Below, in pieces: positions 31,532 through 40,168 of a stretch of DNA of 45,479 nt. The stretch is from Acidimicrobiaceae bacterium (lineage in GTDB: Bacteria; Actinomycetota; Acidimicrobiia; Acidimicrobiales; Bog-793). The position numbers and the translations under genes were made by a program. The notes beneath the pieces were generated by a model. That model did not search any database. It was not told the DNA's origin and saw only the letters and a list, made by a program, of their open reading frames with translations. Location of the stretch: assembly GCA_027306925.1 (NCBI GenBank), contig DAHUXW010000121.1, positions 1 through 45,479 on the forward strand, written 5' to 3'. Within the stretch, counting starts at the first letter, position 1. Each line of letters starts with the position of its first letter.

Positions 31532-32231
31532 TCAGGCGGTCGCGTCGACGAACACGTCCCCGTCGAGCACCGGGACGCACCCGCTCACGTCGAGCTCGCC
31601 CGCCCACTCCGCGTCGTCCTCGTGGCCGACCGACGCGAGCTGGCGCGCCGACGCGGACGACTCGACGAGCGCCGACGGCTCGGCCGAGTAGCCGGCCTCG
31701 GCGACGGCCGCCTCGGGCGAGCGCGTGCCGGGGAGCAGCCTGAGGATCGCGGCCGCGCCGAGGATGTCCTCGACGGCCGGGCGCATCGTCCCGTCGGACG
31801 CGAGGTCCCCGGCCGCGATCACGCCGATCGGTCCAATCGTGCCGCCGAGGTACTTCGCGACGGCGCTCGCGTTGCGCAGCGAGCCGGCGACGACCATCGC
31901 TCCGGTGTCCGCGGCCGCGAGCGCGCAGTTCGCGCCGTTGAGGGACGGGAGGATCACCCGCTCACCGGGGGCGAGCAGGAGGAGCGACGACGGCGAGAGC
32001 GACGGCCCACCCGGCACCGAGCCGTCGGCGACGTAGCCGACGCGGGTGCTGGTGCGCGGAAGTGGCCAGTGCTCGGGCTGCACGACGAGCCCGTGCGTGA
32101 GCCCGGTCTCGACCGCGGTGGAGAAGCGCAGGACGTCGACGACGACGAACGTTCGGCAGTGCGGGGCGAGCCGGGCGACGCCGGGCGCTCCCCAGTCGAA
32201 CCGGACGTCGAATCCGTCCTGCGAGACCCAC
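31532..32231 (-). CDS. 2-phosphosulfolactate phosphatase-like (ComB family), likely frameshift at start
   Basis: A ComB-like enzyme: FVVVDVLRFSTAVETGL, then LPSLNGANCAL, GSLRNASAVAKYLGG and IGVIAAGD. The family dephosphorylates 2-phosphosulfolactate in coenzyme-M synthesis; bacteria without coenzyme M carry it for unknown reasons. The longest frame with a normal start begins only at GTG 32083, inside the conserved core. The family-like reading continues upstream in the same frame to about 32227 (SQDGFDVRFDWG) but with no start codon. GTG 32229-32231 would start it perfectly if one G of the run 32227-32229 were removed, hence the 700-base span. This is either a real frameshift or a base error. 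Confidence 0.7.
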
Positions 32232-32320
32232 GACCCGGCGGACAGTCTGCCTCGGCACGACCCGGCGGGCCAGCTCGTCTGGCGGTCGGGCGCCCGGCGC
32301 GATCCAATGTGGAGATGAGC

Positions 32321-33700
32321 ATGCCCAGCGCGTCGTTCTCGGTCACCATGCGGGTCGAGCTCACCGACCCGCGAGGCGTCGGTGCGATCACCACCGCGGT
32401 CGGCGACGCCGGCGGCGTCGTGACCGCGCTCGACGTCGTCGAGTCACGGGGCGCGAGCCTCGTGCTCGACCTCACGTGCAACGCCGTCGACGAGTCGCAC
32501 GCCGCGACCCTCCAGGCGGCGGTCGACCAGGTCTCGTGCGCGCGGGTGCGGGCGATGAGCGACCGGACACTGCTGCTCCACCTCGGTGGCACGCTCTCGG
32601 TCGTCCCCCGCGTCCCGCTGAAGACGCGGGACGACCTCTCGATGGTTTACACGCCGGGAGTCGCGCGCGTCTCGCGAGCGATCGCCGCCGACCCCTCGGC
32701 CGCCCGGAACCTCACGATCAAGCGGAACACGGTCGCGGTCGTGACGGACGGCTCCGCGGTGCTCGGCCTCGGCAACGTCGGGCCGGCCGCCGCGCTGCCG
32801 GTGATGGAGGGCAAGGCCGTTCTGTTCAAGCGGTTCGCGGACATCGACGCCTGGCCGGTCTGCCTCGCGACCCAGGACACGGACGAGATCGTGCGCGTCG
32901 TCGAGTGCATCGCCCCCGTCTACGGGGGCATCAACCTCGAGGACATCGCAGCCCCGCGGTGCTTCGAGGTCGAGCGGCGCCTGCGCGAGTCGCTCGACGT
33001 CCCCGTGTTCCACGACGACCAGCACGGCACCGCGGTCGTCGTGCTCGCCGCGCTCATGAACTCGCTCCGCGTCGTCGGAAAGAACATGCGCGACGTGCGG
33101 GTCACGATCCTCGGGGTCGGCGCCGCCGGGGCCGCGATCACGAAGCTCCTGATCCGCGAGGGCGTCGGTGACGTCGTCGCTGTCGACCGGCAGGGCATCC
33201 TCACGGTGGACACCCCCGGCCTCGACGACGTCCGTCGCGAGGTCGTGTCGCACACCAACGTCGGGGGCCGCCGAGGCGGGCTCGACGAGGCGATCCCGGG
33301 AGCGGACGTCCTCATCGGCGTGTCGGGCCCAAACCTCGTGACCGAGGCGCACGTGAAGTCGCTCGCGGCGGACTCGATCGTCTTCGCGCTCGCGAACCCC
33401 GACCCGGAGATCGACCCCGTGATCGCCCGGCGCCACGCGGCGGTCGTCGCGACCGGAAGGAGCGACGAGCCGAACCAGATCAACAACGTGCTCGTGTTCC
33501 CGGGCCTGTTCCGCGGGCTGCTGAACAACGGCGCGAAGAAGATCACCGAGGACGTGGAGGTCGCGGCCGCGAAGGCGCTCGCGGCGGTCGTGACCCGAGA
33601 CGAGCTGTCGCCCGCCTACGTCGTCCCGACCGTCTTCAACCCGGCGGTCGTGCCCGCGGTCGCGGCCGCGGTCGAGGAGGCGTCCCGCCGGTCGACGTGA
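32321..33700 (+). CDS. NAD(P)-dependent malic enzyme with N-terminal ACT domain
   Basis: A 459-residue malic enzyme. Residues about 8-80 form an ACT domain ([20 protein letters not shown]), then the malic N-terminal domain with Y110 (VYTPGV), K165 ([10 protein letters not shown]), metal ligands E207-D208 (INLEDIAAP) and HDDQHGT (231-237), and the NAD-binding GVGAAG (265-270). It decarboxylates malate to pyruvate. ATG 32321 has GGAG six bases upstream; ATG 32315, two codons earlier, would be too close to it. The ACT domain suggests control by an amino acid or similar ligand. It diverges from the ComB-like gene. Confidence 0.94.
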   Translation: MPSASFSVTMRVELTDPRGVGAITTAVGDAGGVVTALDVVESRGASLVLDLTCNAVDESHAATLQAAVDQVSCARVRAMSDRTLLLHLGGTLSVVPRVPLKTRDDLSMVYTPGVARVSRAIAADPSAARNLTIKRNTVAVVTDGSAVLGLGNVGPAAALPVMEGKAVLFKRFADIDAWPVCLATQDTDEIVRVVECIAPVYGGINLEDIAAPRCFEVERRLRESLDVPVFHDDQHGTAVVVLAALMNSLRVVGKNMRDVRVTILGVGAAGAAITKLLIREGVGDVVAVDRQGILTVDTPGLDDVRREVVSHTNVGGRRGGLDEAIPGADVLIGVSGPNLVTEAHVKSLAADSIVFALANPDPEIDPVIARRHAAVVATGRSDEPNQINNVLVFPGLFRGLLNNGAKKITEDVEVAAAKALAAVVTRDELSPAYVVPTVFNPAVVPAVAAAVEEASRRST

Positions 33701-33782
33701 CGGGCGTCCCGGTGGGCAGCGCCCGGGGTGATCCGCGCGTGCCGCTCGGCGCCGAACGTCCCGCAGGCGCAGTGCGTGCGGC

Positions 33783-34187
33783 TCAGTGCAGGAGGTGCGA
33801 CACGTCGCCCGCGACCAGCGTGACGACGAGCGCCATGACGACGACGTAGACCCCGGTGATCTCCCAGCGCCTGCGGTGCCCGGCGAGCCAGAACCGGCGG
33901 ATCCCCCGGACGTCGAAGTAGAGCGCGACCACCCCGATCGGCAGGCCCACCGCCGGACCGACGCTCGCCGCGGCGCCGAGCAGCGGGCTCAGGACGGGGA
34001 GCACGACGTAGCTGAGCAGGCAGCGCAGCGCCGAGAGCAGGATCGAGCCGCTGAACAGGCGCTGCGCCTGCGCCTCGCGCGACGGATCGGGACAGATCGG
34101 GACACGCAGGATGCGGCACATCGCAGCGTCCGCACCGGACCGGGACGGGCTCGGCGCCGCTTCGGGCGCGATCGCGGCGTCGGTCAT
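33783..34187 (-). CDS. Hypothetical three-helix membrane protein
   Basis: A 134-residue protein with a polar N-terminus of about 40 residues, including a possible CRILRVPIC pair of cysteines, and three hydrophobic segments (ILLSALRCLLSYVVLPVLSP; VGPAVGLPIGVVALYFDV; ITGVYVVVMALVVTLVAG). ATG 34187 is preceded by GAGGTGAG. The pattern FDVRGIRRFWLAGHRRRWEI recurs in uncharacterised actinobacterial membrane proteins, but I cannot name a function. Confidence 0.68.
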   Translation of the reverse strand: MTDAAIAPEAAPSPSRSGADAAMCRILRVPICPDPSREAQAQRLFSGSILLSALRCLLSYVVLPVLSPLLGAAASVGPAVGLPIGVVALYFDVRGIRRFWLAGHRRRWEITGVYVVVMALVVTLVAGDVSHLLH

Positions 34188-34278
34188 CGGCGGCTCACCT
34201 CGACCACGCTACGGCGTGGCACGCACGAGTACCAGCCGCCCGCCCGTCTGCCCGCCCGCCCGCTGCGCCGCGCCGCGC

Positions 34279-35334
34279 TCACTGTTCGGCGCGGCAGCCC
34301 GCGAGCTGCTCGGAGCGGATCTCCTCGGTCTGGCCGAACACGAGGAGGAACATCGCCTCTCGGTAGAGGCGCTGCGCGTCGTCGGCCGCGGCGACCGCTC
34401 GGCTGCCGCGCGCGACGACGAGCTCGGTGGCGGCGAGCCCCGCGAGCCGCGCGGCCTCGGCGCGGGCGCGCGGCACGTCGCCGTCGTCCGCGGTCGCGAG
34501 CTGGTCGCGCACGCGCTCGACCGCGCGTGCGAGCCGCTCGGAGTCGAGAAGCCGCGCGCACCTCGCGGCGACGCCGAGCGCGAGCGCGCCGTTCGGCCGG
34601 AGCCCGGCGCGGTCGCGTGCGCGCCAGGTCGCGAGCGGCTCGTCGACCGTCACCCGGCTCGCCGGCACCTCGTGGCCGGCGAAGCGGAGCGCGACGGTCG
34701 CGCTGGCGCCGAGCGCGGCGAGCGCGAGCGCGCCGGAGGCGAGCGTGGGGCCGTCGAGCGCGTCGACGAGGAGCCAGACGACGTCGTCGGAGGCGGTGCG
34801 GGCGGCGACGTGCACCACGTCGACGTGCCCCCAGCCCGTGACGAACGGAGCGGTGCCGTCGAGCACGTACCCGCCCCGGGCGGGGGTCGCCCGCAGCAGG
34901 GGCGGTCCGGGTCGCCGGAGCGCCCCGAACGCGACGCCGGCACGCCGGGTGCCGGCTGCGAGGGCGCCGAGCCACTCGTCGCGCAGGTCGTCGGCCGCCG
35001 CCGCGAGCGCGCGGACCGCGTTGTGGTGCTGCGCCCAGACGAACGCGGTCGTGAGGCAGCCGCACGCGATCTCCTCGGCGACGCGCGCGTACGTCTCGGC
35101 GCTCGCGTCGAGGCCGCCGTGCGTGACCGGTGCGAGGATGCCGTAGAGGCCGGCCGCGGCGAGCGCGTCGAGCTGGCGGGTCGGGAAGCGCCCCGACCGG
35201 TCGACTGCCACGGCTTCGGGGAAGAGGAGCTCGTCCGCGATGCGGCGCGCGGCAGCGACGACCCGGGCGTCGGAGCCGTCCGTGGCGCGCCCGGCGGGCC
35301 CGCTCGCGTGCTCCGCGCTCGACGTTGGATCCAT
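34279..35334 (-). CDS. Acyl-CoA dehydrogenase-like flavoprotein (DszC-like)
   Basis: A 351-residue protein of the acyl-CoA dehydrogenase fold: helical N-domain (FPTRQLDALAAAGLYGILAP), beta middle domain (GYVLDGTAPFVTGWGHVDVV) and a C-terminal helical bundle. It is shorter than standard acyl-CoA dehydrogenases (about 380) and lacks an obvious catalytic glutamate at the usual place, as in flavin monooxygenase relatives such as DszC. It sits divergently upstream of the LacI gene and may belong to the catabolic cluster. FAD binding and the substrate are inferred. Confidence 0.78.
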   Translation of the reverse strand: MDPTSSAEHASGPAGRATDGSDARVVAAARRIADELLFPEAVAVDRSGRFPTRQLDALAAAGLYGILAPVTHGGLDASAETYARVAEEIACGCLTTAFVWAQHHNAVRALAAAADDLRDEWLGALAAGTRRAGVAFGALRRPGPPLLRATPARGGYVLDGTAPFVTGWGHVDVVHVAARTASDDVVWLLVDALDGPTLASGALALAALGASATVALRFAGHEVPASRVTVDEPLATWRARDRAGLRPNGALALGVAARCARLLDSERLARAVERVRDQLATADDGDVPRARAEAARLAGLAATELVVARGSRAVAAADDAQRLYREAMFLLVFGQTEEIRSEQLAGCRAEQ

Positions 35335-35457
35335 GGGGCGAAGCTACCGGTTCGCGTGTGGCACGGGCCCGCACCGCCCCGACCGGTACGCTCGCGACGT
35401 GGAAAGTCGCGCAGCGTTCGACGCCCGGGCTGGCGCGCGGCGCGCGCTCGGCACGCG

Positions 35458-36492
35458 ATGACCGTGGACGCGAAGGTCACGCTCCGCGACGTCGCCCGGC
35501 TCGCGGGCGTCCACGCCGCGACCGCCTCGCGCGCGCTCAACGCGGAGACCCGCTCGCTCGTGCGCTCCGAGACGGCGGCGCGCGTCGAGGACGCCGCCCG
35601 CGTGCTCGGCTATCGGCCCGACCATCTCGCCCGGAGCCTGAAGACCCGGCGATCCTCGAGCGTCGGCGTCGTCGTCCCCGACCTCACGAACCCGCTGTTC
35701 CCCCCGATCGTCCGCGGCATCGAGGACTACCTCACGCCGAAGGGCTACGTCGCGCTGCTCGGGAACACCGACAACGACGACGACCGCGAGCGGCGGGTGA
35801 TCGAGGGCATGCGCGACCGCTACATCGACGGTCTCGTCGTCGCGACCGCGCGCCGGCACAACCCGCTGCTCGTCGAGGCCTCCCGCAACGGCCTGCCGAT
35901 CGTGCTCGTGAACCGTGTCGTCGACGACCACCTCCTGCCGTCGGTGTCGGTCGACGACCCGCTCGGCGCCCGCCAGGCCGTCGCGCACCTGGTCGGGCTC
36001 GGCCACCGGCACATCGCGCACATCGCCGGGCCGCAGGAGATCTCGACCGGCTACGGCCGCTACCGCGGCTACCTCGGTGGGATGGAGGCCGCAGGGATCG
36101 CGGTCGGGCCGCGCGACGTCGTGTTCGCGGAGACGTTCTCGGAAGCCGAGGGGTACCGCTGCGCCCGCAAGCTGATCGGACGGCGGCAGGCGCCGACCGC
36201 GATCGTGGCGGGCAACGACATGATCGCCCTCGGCGTGCTGCGCGCGCTCGCCGACGCGGGTCGCTCGTGCCCGGACGACGTCTCGCTCGTCGGCTTCAAC
36301 GACATGCCGTTCATGGACCGGATCACGCCGCCGCTCACGACCGTCCGCCTTCCCCACTACGACGTCGGCGCCGCCGCGGCGCAGCTGCTCCTCGAGCGCC
36401 TTGCGGACCCCGGCGTCCCCGTGAAGATCCTCTACCTCCCGCCGGAGCTCGTCGTGCGGTCGTCGGCGACCCCGCCCCGCCCCGGCGCCTGA
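35458..36492 (+). CDS. LacI-family transcriptional regulator of the catabolic cluster
   Basis: A 344-residue LacI/GalR regulator. Residues about 7-60 form the HTH and hinge (VTLRDVARLAGVHAATASRA; LGYRPDHLARSLKTRR); the remainder is the sensor fold, including GVVVPDLTNPLFPPIVRGIE and the closing VGFNDMPFMDRITPPLTTVR. ATG 35458 is the start; the gene converges on the hydrolase gene. Two LacI-type operators about 1.2-1.3 kb downstream suggest it controls the divergent hydrolase and dehydrogenase-importer operons. The effector is unknown. Confidence 0.94.
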   Translation: MTVDAKVTLRDVARLAGVHAATASRALNAETRSLVRSETAARVEDAARVLGYRPDHLARSLKTRRSSSVGVVVPDLTNPLFPPIVRGIEDYLTPKGYVALLGNTDNDDDRERRVIEGMRDRYIDGLVVATARRHNPLLVEASRNGLPIVLVNRVVDDHLLPSVSVDDPLGARQAVAHLVGLGHRHIAHIAGPQEISTGYGRYRGYLGGMEAAGIAVGPRDVVFAETFSEAEGYRCARKLIGRRQAPTAIVAGNDMIALGVLRALADAGRSCPDDVSLVGFNDMPFMDRITPPLTTVRLPHYDVGAAAAQLLLERLADPGVPVKILYLPPELVVRSSATPPRPGA

Positions 36493-36522
36493 CCGGGCGC
36501 CCCGCCGCGCCCCGGCCGGCCG

Positions 36523-36537
36523 GTGCCCCGCGGGCAC
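36523..36537. terminator. Short hairpin between convergent genes
   Basis: GTGCCC (36523-36528) pairs with GGGCAC (36532-36537) with a 3-base loop, in a GC-rich 54-base gap between the LacI gene and the hydrolase. It may end both transcripts; the stem is short, so this is tentative. Confidence 0.4.
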
Positions 36538-36546
36538 GGGGGGGAG

Positions 36547-37605
36547 TCAGCGGGAGAGCTGCGCGGCCATCCAGTCGGCGGTGAGCGGCCGGTGCCGGTA
36601 GACGACGTTCGCGCAGCCGTGGTTCCCGTCGTCGAGCATGACGAGGCGCGTCGGGCCGGAGGCCTCCTCGGTGAGGCGGACGGCGCCCTCCGGGGGGAAG
36701 AGGCGGTCGCGCGCGCCGAACACGACGAGCAACGGGCACCGGATCCTGCCTGCCACACCCGACAGGTCGAGCGTGGCGGCGCGCGCGCGGGCCTCCTCGG
36801 CAGAGCGCGACCTGGAGCGCACGGCGAACGCGTCACGCGTGAGGCTCGGGAGCGCGTCCCACGAGGGCCCGAGCGCGTACGGTCCCGACAGCGCGACGCA
36901 CGCGCGCACTCGTTCGTCTCCCGACGCGACGCGCGGCGCGTAGTACCCGCCCAGGCTCACCCCCCACACTCCGACGCGACTCGCGTCGATGCCCTCGCAC
37001 CGCTCGAGGTGGTCGACGATCGCGCGGCCCGGGACCTCCCAGTCCGGGCGGATCGCGAGCGCGTGCTCGGCCTCGCCCTGGCCGGGGCCGTCCACCGAGA
37101 AGGTCGCGAGCCCGCGATCGAGGAAGGAACGCTCGACGAGGCGGAGCTCCTCCTTCGTCGAGTCGAGCCCGGGAACGAGCACGACGACGGGGCGGGCAGG
37201 GCCGTGGGGGCGCCGGAGCACCCCGTAGAGGTGGGCGCCGTCGAAGGCGATGACGTGGCGCTCTCCCGGTGGGTCGAGCAGCGGCAGCGCGTCGGTGAGG
37301 CAGCGCACCGCGTGCTCGTGGGCCGCGCGGGCCCGCGCCGCGTCGTGGACGAGGAGGAACTTGCCGAAGTGGTACGCGGTCGCTGCCTGCGCGAGGTGCT
37401 CCCCGGCGGACAGGGAGCGACCGTCGGTGAGCGCGCTGCGGCCGAGGGCCTCGTGTCGCGCCCCGATCGCGCTCCACGCGTCGCACCACTGGTCCCAGCG
37501 GTCGATCGTCGCGGCGACCTCGGCGAAGTCGCTCGCGTCGACGCCGTTCGCGGTGAAGCGCGGCGACCAGTGTGCGATCGCGGTCTCGAGCTGAGCGCCC
37601 TGCAC
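36547..37605 (-). CDS. Alpha/beta hydrolase, DUF1100/dihydroxypseudooxynicotine-hydrolase type
   Basis: A 352-residue alpha/beta hydrolase with an about 110-residue helical N-terminal cap and a triad of S217 (GVSLGGYYAPR), D300 (FGARDRLF) and H329 (DDGNHGC). This cap-plus-core form is that of the C-C bond hydrolase 2,6-dihydroxypseudooxynicotine hydrolase. GTG 37605 follows a strong GGGGGTGGGG site; the longer ORF to 37806 covers the promoter. It may hydrolyse a C-C or ester bond in the compound handled by the cluster. A LacI-type operator is about 86 bases upstream of its start. Confidence 0.85.
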   Translation of the reverse strand: MQGAQLETAIAHWSPRFTANGVDASDFAEVAATIDRWDQWCDAWSAIGARHEALGRSALTDGRSLSAGEHLAQAATAYHFGKFLLVHDAARARAAHEHAVRCLTDALPLLDPPGERHVIAFDGAHLYGVLRRPHGPARPVVVLVPGLDSTKEELRLVERSFLDRGLATFSVDGPGQGEAEHALAIRPDWEVPGRAIVDHLERCEGIDASRVGVWGVSLGGYYAPRVASGDERVRACVALSGPYALGPSWDALPSLTRDAFAVRSRSRSAEEARARAATLDLSGVAGRIRCPLLVVFGARDRLFPPEGAVRLTEEASGPTRLVMLDDGNHGCANVVYRHRPLTADWMAAQLSR

Positions 37606-37690
37606 GTCCCCACCCCCGAAGTCGGCCCGACCCGGCGTGCCCGGAGCTCCGGGACCTCCGGCGCCGCGGGCGCGCCCGGCCGGCAATGGT

Positions 37691-37704
37691 TGCACACGTT
37701 TGTA
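37691..37704. promoter_or_regulatory. Candidate LacI-type operator O1
   Basis: TGCACACGTTTGTA is an imperfect palindrome around a central CG, the usual LacI-family form. It shares TGCANNCGNTTGTR with the site at 37822-37835 and lies upstream of the hydrolase start. Binding by the LacI protein encoded at 35458-36492 is inference. Confidence 0.5.
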
Positions 37705-37789
37705 GCAGGGGCAACGTCGGGCCGCCCGATCGCCGCCGCAGGCTCGTGCCGCTCGGTGCGCGCACGGCGTGGTACTGCGCCGATCGCCC

Positions 37790-37818
37790 TTGACACCGTC
37801 CGGCACGGGCGCGAGATT
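37790..37818 (+). promoter_or_regulatory. Candidate promoter of the dehydrogenase-importer operon
   Basis: A consensus -35 TTGACA (37790-37795) is followed 17 bases later by a weaker -10 GAGATT (37813-37818). The operator candidate O2 begins four bases downstream, so a bound repressor would sit on the start site. Confidence 0.5.
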
Positions 37819-37821
37819 GGC

Positions 37822-37835
37822 TGCAATCGATTGTG
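37822..37835. promoter_or_regulatory. Candidate LacI-type operator O2
   Basis: TGCAATCGATTGTG contains CAATCGATTG (37824-37833), a perfect 10-bp palindrome with the central CG typical of LacI-family operators. It lies just after the predicted -10 and before the ribosome-binding site of the dehydrogenase gene. Confidence 0.6.
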
Positions 37836-37853
37836 AGCCAGAGGGGGGCGGGA

Positions 37854-38804
37854 GTGTCGACGGCTGACCGCACGATCGGCTGGGTGGGTGCCGGCCGTAT
37901 GGGGAGCGCGATGGTGCAGCGCCTGCTCGACCGGGGCTGCGACCTCGCGGTGTACAACCGCACGCGTTCGAAGCTCGACCCGCTCGTCGAGGCGGGTGCG
38001 AAGCCGGTCGACGCGCTGTCGGAGCTTGCGGGGCGCGACATCGTGTTCGTCACGGTCGGCTCCTCGGACGACCTGCTCGCGGTCCTCGGCGCGAAGGGCG
38101 GGCTCCTCGACGCCGGCTCGGTGCCGTCCGTCGTGGTCGACTGCTCGACCGTGTCGGCCGAGGCCTCGGCCGAGGCGCGCGCGCTCGCCGCGGCGCGCGG
38201 CTCCGCGCTGCTCGCCGCGCCCGTGAGCGGCAACCCGAAGGTCGTCGCGGCGGGGCTGCTCACGATGGCGGTTTCCGGCCCGCGCGACGCGTTCGACGTG
38301 GCGGAGCCTTTCCTCGACATGATCGGCAACGGCGTGACCTACGTCGGCGAGGGCGAGGTCGCGCGTCTCGTGAAGATCTGCCACAACCTCTTCCTCGGAG
38401 TCGTCATCCAGTCGCTCGCCGAGATCGTCGTGCTCGCCGAGAAGGGCGGGGTCCGGCGCCAGGACCTCCTCGCGTTCGTGAACGACTCGGTCATGGGCTC
38501 GCTCTTCACGCGCTACAAGACCCCAGCGCTCGTGAACCTGGACTTCACGCCGACGTTCACGACCAAGCTGCTGCGAAAGGACTTCGACCTCGGTCTCGCG
38601 GCCGCGCGCGAGTCGGGCGTCGCGATGCCGGTCGCCGCGCTCGTGCAGCAGCTCGTTCAGGCGGGGATCGGCGAGGGGATCGGGGACATGGACTTCGCCG
38701 CGCTCATCCAGCTCACCGCCCGCGCCGCGGGCCTCGAGCTCGCGGGCGAGGATGCGTTGGTCGCCGACGGGCTCTCGGCGGGCAGGCGAGCAGCGGGGAC
38801 ATGA
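37854..38804 (+). CDS. 3-Hydroxyisobutyrate dehydrogenase-like oxidoreductase
   Basis: A 316-residue beta-hydroxyacid dehydrogenase. GAGRMG (12-17) is the nucleotide loop, AAPVSGNPKV (121-130) stands where the family has APVSGG, and the catalytic K174 and N178 are in LVKICHNLF. It should oxidise a small hydroxyacid with NAD(P). GTG 37854 is preferred over the in-frame GTG 37833 because AGAGGGGGGCGGGA lies just before it. It is the first gene of the operator-controlled operon; about 90 bases separate it from the binding-protein gene. The substitution NPKVVAAG in the substrate segment suggests a non-standard substrate. Confidence 0.88.
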   Translation: MSTADRTIGWVGAGRMGSAMVQRLLDRGCDLAVYNRTRSKLDPLVEAGAKPVDALSELAGRDIVFVTVGSSDDLLAVLGAKGGLLDAGSVPSVVVDCSTVSAEASAEARALAAARGSALLAAPVSGNPKVVAAGLLTMAVSGPRDAFDVAEPFLDMIGNGVTYVGEGEVARLVKICHNLFLGVVIQSLAEIVVLAEKGGVRRQDLLAFVNDSVMGSLFTRYKTPALVNLDFTPTFTTKLLRKDFDLGLAAARESGVAMPVAALVQQLVQAGIGEGIGDMDFAALIQLTARAAGLELAGEDALVADGLSAGRRAAGT

Positions 38805-38898
38805 GCCCCCGGCCCGCGCCTCGGGCGGCGGGCCGGAAGATCAGCAGCACCAGCCGGGGGAGACGCCTTCGGGCACGACCACAAGGAGATGCGACACG

Positions 38899-40164
38899 AT
38901 GCATGGGGGGATCTCTAGGAGGAAGCTCACGGCTGCTGGCCTGGGCTCGCTGATCACGGCGGGTGCGCTCGCCGGCGGGCTCGTCGCGAGCAGCGCCGGC
39001 GCGGCCGACCACGCCGTGCCGAAGGCGGCCTCGCCGATCACGATCGGCGTGTCGCTCTCGCTGTCGGGCGACTTCTCCGCCGACGGCCAGGCGTTCCAGC
39101 GCGGCTACCAGCTCTGGGCGAAGGACGTGAACCGCGCCGGCGGCCTTCTCGGCCGCCCGGTCAAGCTCGACATCGTGTCGGACGCCTCGAGCCCGACGCA
39201 GGTCGTGACGAACTACCAGAAGCTGATCTCCGTCAACCACGTGAACCTGCTCTTCGGGCCGTTCTCGACCTTGCTCACGGTGCCGGCCTCGAAGATCGCG
39301 TACCGCTTCGGGTACGCGCTCGTCGAGGGCGCCGGCGGCGCGCCGGCGGTGTTCGCGAACGGGCTCCACAACGTGTTCGACGTGAGCCTCCCGGTCGTCG
39401 ACAACCTCGTGCAGTTCGCGAAGTGGATCGCGTCGATGCCGGCGAGCCAGCGGCCGAAGACCGCGGCGTACCCGACGTCGAACGACCCGTTCACCGAGCC
39501 GCAGATCGCACCTGCAGAGCGGATCCTCCAGAATGCCGGCGTGAAGACGGTCTACTCGAAGGTCTTCCCCGCGGAGGTGACGGACTACACGCCGATCGCG
39601 GACGCTGTCGCCGCCTCGCACGCGCAGGTCGTCGTCCTGGGGTCGGTCGACGTCCCGACCGTGTCGTCGTTCATCCAGGCCTTCGCCCAGCAGCACTTCA
39701 ACCCGAAGGCGTTCATCGCGACCGGCGGGCCCGACCAGGGAGCCGCCTTCGTCAAGGCGGTCGGCGCGTCGAACACGAACGGCGTGATGGTGCCGAACGG
39801 CTGGTACCCGGGCTACGCGAACGCGTCGAGTCGCAAGATGGTCTCCGAGTACGTGAAGCAGTACGGCGGGACGGCGTCGGGCATCAACTCCGACGTCGCC
39901 GAGGCCTACTCGGTCGGCCAGGTCGTCGCACAGGCAGTCACCGCGACGAAGAGCCTCGACAACGCGAAGCTCATCGCCTACATGCACGGAAACCACACGT
40001 TCTCGAGCGTTCAGGGGCCGGTGAAGTTCGACAAGCTCGGCGAGAACGGTGCGGCGGCGGCCTTCGCGTTCCAGTGGCAGAACGGGAAGTTCGTCCAGGT
40101 TCTCCCGGCGCAAGACTCCAACTCGGTGAAGATCCAGTACCCCAAGGCCAACTGGGGTAGCTGA
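38899..40164 (+). CDS. Branched-chain amino acid-type ABC substrate-binding protein
   Basis: A 421-residue Peripla_BP_6 (LivK-like) binding protein. The N-terminus SRRKLTAAGLGSL resembles a Tat motif, with a hydrophobic stretch to SSAGAA. The mature part begins ITIGVSLSLSGDFSADG and includes DSNSVKIQYP at the end. AAGGAG precedes ATG 38899. It captures substrate for the LivHMGF-type importer encoded directly downstream. These importers also take amides and aromatic acids, so the ligand need not be an amino acid. Confidence 0.93.
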   Translation: MHGGISRRKLTAAGLGSLITAGALAGGLVASSAGAADHAVPKAASPITIGVSLSLSGDFSADGQAFQRGYQLWAKDVNRAGGLLGRPVKLDIVSDASSPTQVVTNYQKLISVNHVNLLFGPFSTLLTVPASKIAYRFGYALVEGAGGAPAVFANGLHNVFDVSLPVVDNLVQFAKWIASMPASQRPKTAAYPTSNDPFTEPQIAPAERILQNAGVKTVYSKVFPAEVTDYTPIADAVAASHAQVVVLGSVDVPTVSSFIQAFAQQHFNPKAFIATGGPDQGAAFVKAVGASNTNGVMVPNGWYPGYANASSRKMVSEYVKQYGGTASGINSDVAEAYSVGQVVAQAVTATKSLDNAKLIAYMHGNHTFSSVQGPVKFDKLGENGAAAAFAFQWQNGKFVQVLPAQDSNSVKIQYPKANWGS

Positions 40165-40168
40165 TCTC

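Noticed and set aside
32084-32320. Separate small gene (98 residues, minus strand) overlapping the ComB-like N-terminus
   Set aside because: The other frame carries family-like ComB sequence; this one is Arg-rich and featureless.
35335-35457. Two ACCGGT palindromes in the acyl-CoA-dehydrogenase/LacI gap as operators
   Set aside because: Six-base palindromes are frequent in such GC-rich DNA and they do not match the TGCANNCGNTTGTR pattern found near the target genes.
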